The notes beneath the pieces were generated by a model. The model was given only the letters and a program-made list of their open reading frames with translations, made no database searches and was not told the origin of the DNA. From positions 1-64,000 of the forward strand of contig CANMFL010000003.1 in NCBI GenBank assembly GCA_947497185.1: a stretch of DNA of 64,000 nt, written 5' to 3'. A program made the translations under genes and the position numbers. Numbering within the stretch: the stretch's first letter is position 1; every line of letters begins with the position of its first letter. The stretch comes from an uncultured Paracoccaceae bacterium. Its GTDB lineage: Bacteria; Pseudomonadota; Alphaproteobacteria; Rhodobacterales; Rhodobacteraceae. Positions 25,218 to 34,099 of the stretch are shown piece after piece.

Positions 25218-25760
25218 ATGCGTATGACAACCAGCGACGAAGACTTGGCCTACGCGGCCGCCAATGGGGACGGACAAGCTTTTGCCAGCTTGCTCGACCG
25301 TCATTACGACCGCTTGTTCGCCTACTGCTTTCGGATGACAGGCCAGCGGTCCGAGGCCGAGGATTTAACCCAAGACATCTGTGCGGCGTTACCTGCGAAA
25401 CTGGCCAGTTATCAGCGGCGGGCAAAGGTCACGACTTGGCTTTACCGCGTCGCGATGAACGCCGCGCATGACCGCCGCCGCAAACAGGCGACTTATGCAA
25501 AGGCCAGCGATGGCTGGGGCGATTGGGAACAGGCGCGGACTGCCGTGAACCACGAGGCCGCCGACCAGATTGATTGGTTGACCCAAGCGATGGCACAGCT
25601 TGCGCCGGACCTGCGCGACACGCTTGCGCTGGTTCTCGACGACATGACGCACGCAGCCGCAGCCGAGGTGATGGGCGTATCAGAGGGCACAATCAGCTGG
25701 CGCATTTCAGAGGCCAAGAAAGCCCTGAAAGCCATAAAAGAAAAGGAGGACGCGCAATGA
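25218..25760 (+). CDS. ECF-type RNA polymerase sigma factor
   Basis: A 180-residue sigma factor. Region 2 (about 10-80) includes FRMTGQRSEAEDLTQDI and region 4 (about 115-170) has LRDTLALVLDDMTHAAAAEVMGVSEGTISWRISEAKKAL. Both are ordinary for ECF sigma factors. ATG 25218 was taken (ATG 25224 and TTG 25188 are in frame). Its stop overlaps the ATG of the VWA gene by four bases (ATGA), with AAAAGGAGGA as the shared ribosome site. The promoter it recognises cannot be inferred from the window. Confidence 0.88.
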   Translation: MRMTTSDEDLAYAAANGDGQAFASLLDRHYDRLFAYCFRMTGQRSEAEDLTQDICAALPAKLASYQRRAKVTTWLYRVAMNAAHDRRRKQATYAKASDGWGDWEQARTAVNHEAADQIDWLTQAMAQLAPDLRDTLALVLDDMTHAAAAEVMGVSEGTISWRISEAKKALKAIKEKEDAQ

Positions 25761-27811
25761 ATGACGATCTAGACGACCTCAAAGCGATGATGGCAACGCC
25801 CAAGCCGGACGCCCAGAGACGCGCCGCTGATTTGGCGCTCGCACAGAAAAATTTCGAAAACCTCCAAGGATCGACGGATCAGCCGCGTCCTACCCCTGTA
25901 ACTGGCCTGAACGGCCTCTGGACAGGAGTAACGACTATGCTTTCGACGTTTACATCAAAAGGCGGGCTGACCGCGACAACAGCGCTTGTGGCTTGCGGTT
26001 TCCTATTTTTGACGCCGACTGGTCAGGATATGTGGCAAAGCGACGGAAGTCGCGTGACCGGCAACGAGCATCTGATTGACCCAATACCCGAAAGTGACGC
26101 AATCCCAGCAGAGACGACTGCGGCGGTTGATAAAGCTCTGGCAGAGGCCCCCGCGAACTTCACCACCCCCGCACCGGTTGAAGCAGAGGATTTTGACGAC
26201 AGCGCACTGACCCGCCCCGCCGAGGCACGTGGTCGCGTCATCGAAGTCCCGCCCGCCATGGAAATGGCCGACGTTCAGAATATGGGCGATGTTGCCGCGC
26301 CTACGGTTGCGCCTGCCCCTGCCCCCAATGCACGGCGCTTGAACACCCAAGGGGCACCAGAATTTAACGGCGTTATGCCATCAATGGTGGACATGGCCCC
26401 GCCACCGCTGGACACAAACACCGAACGCTTTGCCAACGCGGACAGCAACCCGTTGAAAGTCACGGCAGAAGAACCAGTTTCGACGTTTTCCATCGACGTG
26501 GACACGGCGTCATATTCCATCGTGCGCAATTCCATCATGCGCGGCCAACTGCCGCCCGCCGAGGCTGTGCGCGTCGAGGAAATGATTAACTATTTCCCTT
26601 ACGACTACGCAGCACCCGAAGCAGGCGGCGATCCGTTCCAACCCACAGTCAGCGTGATCCCGACCCCGTGGAACGCCGACACCCAGCTGGTTCACATCGC
26701 CTTGCAAGGCGAATTGCCCATCGTGGACGAACGCCCTGCCCTGAACCTCGTGTTCCTGATCGACACATCCGGCTCGATGTCTGACGCGTCCAAGTTGCCG
26801 TTGTTGAAGCAATCGTTCTTGTTAATGCTCGACCAGTTGCGCCCCGAAGACGAGGTCGCAATCGTGGAATACGCAGGCTCTGCGGGCCAAGTTCTCGCCC
26901 CCACACCCGCGTCCGAGCGCACCAAAATCCGCAACGCGCTAAACGGCCTTGGCGCTGGCGGTGGCACAAACGGGCAAGGCGGTTTGGAGCAAGCCTATTC
27001 CATCGCCGAAAGCATGAGCAGCGACGGCGAAGTGAGCCGCGTTTTACTGGCCACTGACGGAGATTTTAACGTCGGCCTTAGCGATCCGAGCGGCTTGGAA
27101 AACTTCATCGCAGACAAACGGGACACAGGCACATTCCTGTCCGTTTTGGGCTTTGGCCGTGGCAATCTGAACGACCAAACCATGCAAACGCTCGCGCAAA
27201 ACGGCAACGGCACGGCGGCCTATATCGACACGTTGTCCGAGGCGCAAAAAGTGCTCGTGGATCAACTAACCGGCGCATTGTTCCCGATTGCCAGCGACGT
27301 GAAGGTGCAGGTCGAATTTGATCCCACTCAAATCGCGGAATACCGTCTGATTGGCTATGAAACACGGGCGCTAAACCGCGAGGACTTTAACAACGACGCG
27401 GTTGACGCGGGCGATCTGGGGGCCGGACACACTGTGACAGCATTGTATGAAGTCACCCCGGTTGGCAGCCCTGCCCGCATGACCGATCCGTTGCGATATG
27501 GTGCGGCACAGGCAGCAGAGGAAAGCGACGAGCTTGGTTTTCTCAAACTCCGCTACAAAGAACCCGGCGCGGACGTCAGCCAGTTGATCGAGACGCCAAT
27601 CTTGCGCAACAGCACCGCCAGCACAGAAGCCCAATTTGCCGCGTCTATCGCTGGTTTTGGGCAAATCCTGCGCGGTGACAGCAACCTTGGGTCGTGGTCA
27701 ATGGGCGATGCCATTGCGCTGGCGACTGAAAACAAAGGCGCTGATAGTTTTGGCTACCGCGCCGAGGCGATCCAATTGATGCGCCTCGCGGAAAGCCTTG
27801 GTCGCAACTAG
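25757..27811 (+). CDS. YfbK-like von Willebrand factor A domain protein
   Basis: A 684-residue membrane-anchored protein. Residues 1-50 form a charged cytoplasmic part, then a hydrophobic segment (about 74-92, LTATTALVACGFLFL), a Pro/Ala-rich linker, the vWF_A N-terminal domain (about 235-325), a VWA domain with a complete MIDAS start (DTSGSMSD near 336) and a C-terminal DUF3520 domain (about 500-680). This is the YfbK layout. The start is fixed by the four-base overlap with the sigma gene. In that position the short cytoplasmic N-terminus may act as an anti-sigma segment, which is inference. Confidence 0.85.
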   Translation: MNDDLDDLKAMMATPKPDAQRRAADLALAQKNFENLQGSTDQPRPTPVTGLNGLWTGVTTMLSTFTSKGGLTATTALVACGFLFLTPTGQDMWQSDGSRVTGNEHLIDPIPESDAIPAETTAAVDKALAEAPANFTTPAPVEAEDFDDSALTRPAEARGRVIEVPPAMEMADVQNMGDVAAPTVAPAPAPNARRLNTQGAPEFNGVMPSMVDMAPPPLDTNTERFANADSNPLKVTAEEPVSTFSIDVDTASYSIVRNSIMRGQLPPAEAVRVEEMINYFPYDYAAPEAGGDPFQPTVSVIPTPWNADTQLVHIALQGELPIVDERPALNLVFLIDTSGSMSDASKLPLLKQSFLLMLDQLRPEDEVAIVEYAGSAGQVLAPTPASERTKIRNALNGLGAGGGTNGQGGLEQAYSIAESMSSDGEVSRVLLATDGDFNVGLSDPSGLENFIADKRDTGTFLSVLGFGRGNLNDQTMQTLAQNGNGTAAYIDTLSEAQKVLVDQLTGALFPIASDVKVQVEFDPTQIAEYRLIGYETRALNREDFNNDAVDAGDLGAGHTVTALYEVTPVGSPARMTDPLRYGAAQAAEESDELGFLKLRYKEPGADVSQLIETPILRNSTASTEAQFAASIAGFGQILRGDSNLGSWSMGDAIALATENKGADSFGYRAEAIQLMRLAESLGRN

Positions 27812-27844
27812 ATCAACCGATTGGCGGCGTTCTTGCGTCGCCAA

Positions 27845-28597
27845 TCATTCCTTCCAATTTAGACTGCTACCCGTCAAACTGTCCGGAGTATATTCCCCCG
27901 ACACCCAACCTTTGTAGCCGTCTTTTTTGATCTGTTTCATGAACGACGTGAAATCGATATCGCCTGCTACATCAGGACTATTCCGGCTCGGCGATTGGGC
28001 GAACTGGATGTGTGTCACATAGTTTTTCACATGCGCCCAGATATCCGCGACGTTGCCGTGAATTTGAAACGCATGCCAAGTGTCGAACTGGATTCCCAAA
28101 TGCGGCGCGCGAACTTCTTTAATGATCTCAAGAGCCTGCACATAGTCATTCAGAAAATATCCCGGCACCGCGATGTTCGCCATCGGTTCAATCGTCAGAC
28201 TTTGCTCCGGCGCGAATGCAGTGGCCCAGCGCAGGTTTGCGACAAAAGTCGCCAGCGCGTCTGGCCCCGCGGCCGCCCCCGCCATGACGTGAATATGCTT
28301 TGCGCCCAGCGCTTTCGCATAACGCAGCGTCCGGCGGAAATCCTGCTGAAACCGCGCCTCGCGCCCCGGCACCGCAGCAAACCCTCGCTCACCGCCCGTG
28401 TAATTGGGCGGCGGGCAGGTGATCATCGCGAGCGACTGCTCGTTGCGGCTCAACATATCCAGCATGTCTGGCACCGGATGATCGTAGGGAAACAACACTT
28501 CAACCGCGCCGAACCCCGCAGACCGCGCCGCGCCGAACCGCTCTAGGAACGGAAGTTCAGGGAACAAGGTCGATAGGTTCGCGCAATATTTTATCAT
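27845..28597 (-). CDS. hyi: Hydroxypyruvate isomerase family TIM-barrel protein
   Basis: A 250-residue xylose-isomerase-like TIM barrel. The opening KYCANLSTLFPELPFLERF, HIHVMAGAAAG near 101-111, TIEPMANIAVPGYF near 143 and IQFDTWHAFQI near 173 match hydroxypyruvate isomerases, with Glu, Asp and His metal ligands in place. It would interconvert hydroxypyruvate and tartronate semialdehyde in glyoxylate use. No glyoxylate carboligase gene is nearby, though glcDEF lies 9 kb away. It converges on the VWA gene. Confidence 0.8.
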   Translation of the reverse strand: MIKYCANLSTLFPELPFLERFGAARSAGFGAVEVLFPYDHPVPDMLDMLSRNEQSLAMITCPPPNYTGGERGFAAVPGREARFQQDFRRTLRYAKALGAKHIHVMAGAAAGPDALATFVANLRWATAFAPEQSLTIEPMANIAVPGYFLNDYVQALEIIKEVRAPHLGIQFDTWHAFQIHGNVADIWAHVKNYVTHIQFAQSPSRNSPDVAGDIDFTSFMKQIKKDGYKGWVSGEYTPDSLTGSSLNWKE

Positions 28598-28673
28598 CGG
28601 AATCCATACATCTGATGCAACTCTAAGACGTAATTATGGATGTTGTCCGCGCGATTTCAACAGGTTTGCAGAA

Positions 28674-29282
28674 TTAATCGAGGTCAGCCGCCGGAATTAT
28701 CGGAAAAAATGCACCGCCAGAACGGACGCCAAACCAAGCCACGCCATCGACGATGTCTTCTTCGCCCAGATCAACCAGACGGTAAAACGACTTGCGGTCA
28801 ATAAGGGCCTCTAGGTTCGCACGGATCAACACATATGGCGACGGCTCGCCCGTCTCTGCATCACGCACAACGCGAATGGGATGGTCTGGTCCGGCTGTGA
28901 CCTCGTCATCGACATTCGTAACAAACCGCAGGTCGTCGCCCACGCGGTCAAAATCAATCGCCACAAAAGGCGCGTCATCAACCGTGATCCCGACCCTTTC
29001 GACAGGCGTCACGAGAAAATAATCATCCCCGTCCCGACGCATAATAGACGCAAATAACTTAACTAACTCTTTCCGGCCAATCGGCGTGCCCAGATAAAAC
29101 CACGTCCCATCCCGCGCAATCCGCATATCCAAGTCACCGCAGAACGGCGGATTCCACAAATGCACGGGCGCTGGGCCCTTTTTTTCGCCTTTTGACGCCG
29201 ATCTCGCCGCTGATGCGAGACTTTCCGCCGAAGCGGTCACGTTTTTTTGTGCAGGCATTGGGTCTGGTGTGCTTTTTGCCAT
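28674..29282 (-). CDS. DUF1285 domain protein
   Basis: A 202-residue protein. After a Lys/Ala-rich leader (1-35) comes the DUF1285 core, with WNPPFCGDLDMRIARDGTWFYLGTPI at about 43-68 (two halves of one conserved block) and YFLVTPVERVGITVDD near 92. The fold is beta-rich and cytoplasmic; the function of the family is unknown. It is divergent from moxR with a 58-base shared promoter region. Confidence 0.85.
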   Translation of the reverse strand: MAKSTPDPMPAQKNVTASAESLASAARSASKGEKKGPAPVHLWNPPFCGDLDMRIARDGTWFYLGTPIGRKELVKLFASIMRRDGDDYFLVTPVERVGITVDDAPFVAIDFDRVGDDLRFVTNVDDEVTAGPDHPIRVVRDAETGEPSPYVLIRANLEALIDRKSFYRLVDLGEEDIVDGVAWFGVRSGGAFFPIIPAADLD

Positions 29283-29340
29283 TGGGGTTCTTTGGGTTAT
29301 CTGGTGTTATGCTCTTATATAGCTTGCCTAAGGAAAAGTC

Positions 29341-30345
29341 ATGACCAATGCCACCGACCTCGTTGCAGATATCGAAGCCCTTGGCGGCAAGCTCGCCCTT
29401 GCGCGGGCCTCGATTGCCAAACGCTTTATCGGGCAAGAGCGTGTCGTGGACCTGACTTTGACTGCTTTGATCTGCGGTGGTCATGCGGTTTTGATCGGCC
29501 TGCCCGGTTTGGGGAAAACCCGCCTTGTTGATACATTGTCCACCGTGATGGGTCTCAATGGCAACCGAATTCAGTTTACGCCTGATTTGATGCCTGCCGA
29601 TATCCTAGGCTCTGAAATTCTGGATCAAGCCGCTGATGGATCGCGTGCGTTTCGGTTCATCGAAGGGCCTGTGTTTTGCCAGCTTTTGATGGCCGACGAG
29701 ATTAACCGCGCCTCGCCGCGCACCCAATCCGCGCTGCTGCAAGCCATGCAGGAGAAGGAAGTCACGATTGCTGGCGAACATCGCCCGCTAGGCACGCCTT
29801 TCCACGTGCTCGCCACACAAAACCCGATTGAACAAGAAGGCACCTATCCCCTGCCCGAAGCCCAGCTCGACCGCTTTCTTGTGCAAATCGACGTCCCCTA
29901 CCCTGATCGCGATGCAGAACGTGACATTTTGCTGGCCACGACGGGCGTTGCCGAAGACGAGGCGACGGCGATTTTCTCGGCTCAGGAACTACTCGACGCG
30001 CAGACTTTGTTGCGCCGGATGCCCGTTGGTGAGAACATCGTCGAGATGATCCTTGATCTGGTCCGTGCCTGCCGCCCTGATGCGGATGCCCCTGATATTG
30101 TGCGTCAAAACGTCGGTTGGGGTCCGGGTCCACGTGCGGCCCAAGCCTTGATGTTGACCGTGCGCGCGCAAGCTTTACTAGAAGGGCGTCTCGCCCCCTC
30201 TGCTGAAGACGTGATGCGCATGGCGATCCCCGTGCTGGAACACCGCATGGCGCTGACTTTTGCGGCCCGTGCGCGTGGTGAAACGATCCAGAACGTGATC
30301 ACCACCACAGCCGCCCAGATCACAAAGGTAGAGGCGGCGGCGTGA
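29341..30345 (+). CDS. MoxR family AAA+ ATPase
   Basis: A 334-residue chaperone-type AAA+ ATPase. Walker A is GLPGLGKT at 53-60 and Walker B is LLMADEINRA near 117-126; sensor 1 lies in VLATQNPIEQEGTYPLPEAQLDRF. MoxR proteins work with VWA proteins to mature or remodel complexes. The DUF58 gene overlaps its end (GTGA), and two VWA-like membrane proteins follow, so this is the ATPase subunit of a MoxR/VWA operon. It shares a 58-base intergenic region with the divergent DUF1285 gene. Confidence 0.92.
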   Translation: MTNATDLVADIEALGGKLALARASIAKRFIGQERVVDLTLTALICGGHAVLIGLPGLGKTRLVDTLSTVMGLNGNRIQFTPDLMPADILGSEILDQAADGSRAFRFIEGPVFCQLLMADEINRASPRTQSALLQAMQEKEVTIAGEHRPLGTPFHVLATQNPIEQEGTYPLPEAQLDRFLVQIDVPYPDRDAERDILLATTGVAEDEATAIFSAQELLDAQTLLRRMPVGENIVEMILDLVRACRPDADAPDIVRQNVGWGPGPRAAQALMLTVRAQALLEGRLAPSAEDVMRMAIPVLEHRMALTFAARARGETIQNVITTTAAQITKVEAAA

Positions 30346-31214
30346 TCACACCGCTCTCCCTTCGCTCTGACGCCGAACAGCTCGCATCCGCGCTACCCCC
30401 GCTTTTGGCGGAAGCAGAGCATTTGGCCGCGACCGTTCTTTTGGGCGATCACGGACGACGCAGGGCGGGCACTGGCGACACGTTCTGGCAATACCGCCCC
30501 GCGCAAACAACGGATGAGGCACGTAGCATCGACTGGCGCAGATCTGCCCGATCCGACACCAATTTCGTGCAAGACAAAGAATGGCAGATCGCGCAGTCGA
30601 TCCTGCTTTGGGTGGATCAAACAGCCGCCATGTCGTTCACGTCCGACCAAAATATCGCCACCAAAGGCCACCGCGCCCGCACTGTCGCACTCGCCACAGC
30701 AATCCTGCTGATCCGTGGCGGCGAACGTGTCGGCCTTACCGGACTGCGCCTGCCGCCCAAACGCGGTGAACAGCAACTTATGCAGATGGCAGCGGTGCTG
30801 GCCGAAAATACTGACCAAGACTACGGCACACCGGAATCCCAAGGCATGTTGCCCCATTCCCGCGCTTTGTTCATCAGTGATTTCCTAGGTGACCTGCAAC
30901 CAACCCGAGAAGCCTTGCACAAAGCAGCGGATCGCGGCGTGCGCGGCGCCTTGTTGCAAATTCTCGACCCGCAAGAAGAGGCATTTCCCTTTGACGGGCG
31001 TACCATTTTTCAATCCATGACCGGTGCGATGCAGCACGAAACTCTCAAGGCAGGCGACCTCAAAGCCCGCTACCTTGACCGCCTTGCCCAGCGCAAGGAC
31101 GAGCTGCAAACCCTCGCCCGCCAGACCGGATGGCAGTTCCAAACGCACCACACTAACGCAGCACCAAACACCGCCCTCATGTGGATTTACGGTGCATTGG
31201 AACGCCACGCATGA
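30342..31214 (+). CDS. DUF58 domain protein
   Basis: A 290-residue protein of the MoxR-associated DUF58 family. The characteristic RRAGTGDTFWQYRP and IDWRRSAR segment lies near 45-70, followed by a VWA-like domain (LLWVDQTAAM near 85). The MIDAS is incomplete, as common in DUF58. It starts with GTG overlapping the moxR stop by four bases, so the two are coupled. Confidence 0.88.
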   Translation: MITPLSLRSDAEQLASALPPLLAEAEHLAATVLLGDHGRRRAGTGDTFWQYRPAQTTDEARSIDWRRSARSDTNFVQDKEWQIAQSILLWVDQTAAMSFTSDQNIATKGHRARTVALATAILLIRGGERVGLTGLRLPPKRGEQQLMQMAAVLAENTDQDYGTPESQGMLPHSRALFISDFLGDLQPTREALHKAADRGVRGALLQILDPQEEAFPFDGRTIFQSMTGAMQHETLKAGDLKARYLDRLAQRKDELQTLARQTGWQFQTHHTNAAPNTALMWIYGALERHA

Positions 31215-31225
31215 CCCGCGCCCCC

Positions 31226-31270
31226 CTTCATTTCGCCAGAACAACTCTGGGGTCTGGGGTGAAACCCCAG
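31226..31270 (+). repeat. Dispersed intergenic repeat, family B, copy 2
   Basis: CTTCATTTCGCC then AGAACAACTC, followed by the hairpin CTGGGGT-GAA-ACCCCAG at 31254-31270. It fills the gap between the DUF58 stop and the DUF4159 gene start inside the operon, so it would be transcribed. Confidence 0.6.
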
Positions 31271-31296
31271 CGGCCAACCACAAGGAACCCCCTCTA

Positions 31297-34056
31297 ATGT
31301 GGTCCATCGGCCCTCTCGCTTTCACCTCGCCGTGGCTTCTGCTCGGCCTCGCCGCTTTGCCGATCTTGTGGCTCTTGCTGCGTGCCGTCCCACCTGCGCC
31401 GATCAAACGCCGTTTCCCAGGTGTAGCACTTTTGCTCGGCCTACAGGACAGCGAAAGCCAATCCGACCGCACGCCGTGGTGGCTTTTGCTTTTGCGCCTG
31501 ATCGCTGTCGCCGCCATTATCGCGGGCTTTGCAGGCCCTGTATTGAACCCGCAGACCCAAGCGACAGGGTCGGGTCCGTTGCTCATCATCGCCGACGGGA
31601 CATGGGCCGACGCTCGCGACTGGCCCGCCCGCCAAGACCGCATGGACGACCTTTTAGCCGAAGCAGCACGTCAGGGCCGCACCGCCACCGTGACCACACT
31701 GACGGATCTGCCAACCGAGGGTTTGACCTTCCAAGCAGCAGACGTCGTGGCCCAAACATTGCCCAACATCACACCACACGCGTGGGAACCCTTAGCCAAA
31801 GAGCTAAGCGATTTCGCAGCGACCTTTGACACCGGATTTGAAACCTACTGGCTTTCCGACGGTTTGGCCCGCGACAGCCGCGCTGATTTGTTGGCCGCAC
31901 TTGAGGCCCAAGGCACAGTCACCGTGTTCCAATCGCCTCGCCAAACTTACGGCCTCCGCCCGCCGCGTTTTGAAGACGGTGAAATCATCGTTTCAGCCAC
32001 ACGCACGCCAACAGGCCAAGCAGCCAGCCCCGCATTAACCGCAATCGGACTTGATCCGGCGGGTGTAGAACGGCAGTTGGCAACAGTTTCGCTCAATTTC
32101 GAAGCAGGCGACGCCGTGGCAGAGACCGCGTTAGTATTGCCGCCCGAACTGCGCAACCGGATCACACGGTTCGAGATCACAGGCGCACGATCCGCCGCTG
32201 CCGTCAGCCTGACCGACGACACATTGAAGCGCCGCGAGGTGGCGCTAATCGCTGGTCGCGACGACCGCGAGGGCTTGGAATTGCTGTCCCCGCTGTTCTA
32301 CCTGCGCGAAGCCCTGGCGCCCACAGCAGACCTGATCGACGGTACATTGGATGACATTCTTCTGGCGAACCCGGACGTGATTGTGCTGGCCGACGTGGCA
32401 ACCTTGGCCGGATCAGAGGCGGACGACGTGCTGAATTGGGTCGCAAACGGCGGCTTGTTGCTGCGTTTCGCGGGGCCACGCCTAGCCGCATCGGAAACAG
32501 GCCGCTCTGAACAGGACCCGCTTTTGCCCGTCCGCCTGCGCTCTGGTGGCCGTAGCGTTGGTGGTGCGATGTCGTGGGGCGAGCCCAAATCGCTGGCCCC
32601 ATTCACCGAAGACTCGCCGTTCTTTGGCCTGCCGATCCCCGATGATGTCACCGTCACCGCACAAGTCATGGCCCAACCTGACCCGACGCTTGCTGATCGC
32701 GTGATTGCCCAACTTGCAGACGGCACGCCGCTTGTCACCCGCGCAACCTCTGGCGAAGGTCAGATCGTGCTGGTTCACGTGACGGCCAACGCGGAATGGT
32801 CCACGCTGCCTCTGTCCGGTCTATTTGTGCAAATGCTGGAACGCTTGGCCGTCTCCACCAGCACCCAAGCCCCGACCATCGACGATCTCGCAGGTAGCAC
32901 ATGGTTGCCGAACAAAGTCATGGACGCGACGGGTCGCCTCGAAGACGGCAGCACCCTGCCCGGTGTTGCTGGCGAAATGCTCGTCGATGCCGTCCTCGGT
33001 CCCGACATGCAGCCTGGTCTTTATACCGGCGACGACCGTCAAATTGCGGTGAACGTGATGGATGCCGATAGCACGCTTGGCCCCGCGATCTGGCCTGCAC
33101 GTCTCGCAATCGAAGGCATGACCGTCGCCCGCGAAACCGCACTGAAAGGCTGGTTGCTGACACTCGCGATTGGCCTGCTGTTCATCGACGTCATAGCGTC
33201 GCTTGCCATTGGCGGACGCCTGCGCGGCCCGCGCGCAGATGTCACCGCAGCCCTCTGCATGTCCTTGCTGTTGATCGGGCAACCTGCGGACGCACAAGAC
33301 GATGACTTTGCTCTGCGGGCAACATCCGAAGTCGTGCTTGGCCACGTTTTGACAGGTGACGACGATTTGGATGCGGTCGCACAGGCTGGTCTTTTGGGCC
33401 TCTCGCAAACGCTCTACCGCCGCACATCAATCGAACCCGCAGCCCCGATGGGCGTGAATATCGAAACGGACGAACTCGCGTTTTTCCCGTTCCTCTACTG
33501 GCCCATCACTGCGGATCAGGCCCTGCCATCCCGTGACGCCTATGCCAAACTGAACCGCTACCTGCGCGGCGGCGGCATGATCATGTTCGATACACGCGAC
33601 GCGGACACGTCTGGCTTTGGCACCGGTTCACCCGAAGGCCGCAAATTGCAGGCAATCGCCCGCTCACTGGATATCCCGTCGATTGAACCCATCCCCGACG
33701 ATCACGTCCTGACCCGCACATTCTACCTGCTGCAGGATTTCCCCGGTCGCTATGCGTCCCGCGACATCTGGGTCGAAGCAGCACCGCTTGTTTCCGAGCA
33801 AGCCGAAGGCGTGCCGTTCCGCAATCTCAACGACGGTGTGACGCCTATCGTGATTGGCGGCAACGACTGGGCGCGGGCATGGGCTGTTGATGACTACGGC
33901 AACCGGATGTTCCCTGTCGGGCGCGGTCAAGCAGGCGAACGGCAACGCGAAATTGCCTACCGCTTTGGCGTCAACCTGATCATGCATGTGCTGACCGGAA
34001 ACTATAAATCGGACCAAGTACACGTCCCCGCCCTGCTAGATCGCTTGGGGCAATGA
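31297..34056 (+). CDS. BatA-type N-terminal / DUF4159 membrane protein
   Basis: A 919-residue protein. Residues 1-80 form the BatA-like N-terminal module with two membrane helices (about 8-28 and 58-78). The middle (about 90-600) has a VWA-like and a glutamine-amidotransferase-like beta/alpha region. One helix lies near 615-640, then a second signal-like segment ending in ADAQ near 665 precedes the C-terminal DUF4159 domain (about 672-915), with YWPITADQA and GGMIMFDTRD. I chose ATG 31297, since upstream frame sequence overlaps the DUF58 gene. It belongs to the MoxR operon, likely in the inner membrane. Confidence 0.85.
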   Translation: MWSIGPLAFTSPWLLLGLAALPILWLLLRAVPPAPIKRRFPGVALLLGLQDSESQSDRTPWWLLLLRLIAVAAIIAGFAGPVLNPQTQATGSGPLLIIADGTWADARDWPARQDRMDDLLAEAARQGRTATVTTLTDLPTEGLTFQAADVVAQTLPNITPHAWEPLAKELSDFAATFDTGFETYWLSDGLARDSRADLLAALEAQGTVTVFQSPRQTYGLRPPRFEDGEIIVSATRTPTGQAASPALTAIGLDPAGVERQLATVSLNFEAGDAVAETALVLPPELRNRITRFEITGARSAAAVSLTDDTLKRREVALIAGRDDREGLELLSPLFYLREALAPTADLIDGTLDDILLANPDVIVLADVATLAGSEADDVLNWVANGGLLLRFAGPRLAASETGRSEQDPLLPVRLRSGGRSVGGAMSWGEPKSLAPFTEDSPFFGLPIPDDVTVTAQVMAQPDPTLADRVIAQLADGTPLVTRATSGEGQIVLVHVTANAEWSTLPLSGLFVQMLERLAVSTSTQAPTIDDLAGSTWLPNKVMDATGRLEDGSTLPGVAGEMLVDAVLGPDMQPGLYTGDDRQIAVNVMDADSTLGPAIWPARLAIEGMTVARETALKGWLLTLAIGLLFIDVIASLAIGGRLRGPRADVTAALCMSLLLIGQPADAQDDDFALRATSEVVLGHVLTGDDDLDAVAQAGLLGLSQTLYRRTSIEPAAPMGVNIETDELAFFPFLYWPITADQALPSRDAYAKLNRYLRGGGMIMFDTRDADTSGFGTGSPEGRKLQAIARSLDIPSIEPIPDDHVLTRTFYLLQDFPGRYASRDIWVEAAPLVSEQAEGVPFRNLNDGVTPIVIGGNDWARAWAVDDYGNRMFPVGRGQAGERQREIAYRFGVNLIMHVLTGNYKSDQVHVPALLDRLGQ

Positions 34057-34099
34057 AGATGGACCGCACGAAACGTAAACTAACTCGAGGCCAGCCCCA

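Noticed and set aside
31024..31296. N-terminal extension of the DUF4159 protein
   Set aside because: This part overlaps the DUF58 gene in another frame and the family B repeat; the real N-terminus is the BatA-like helix at 31297.
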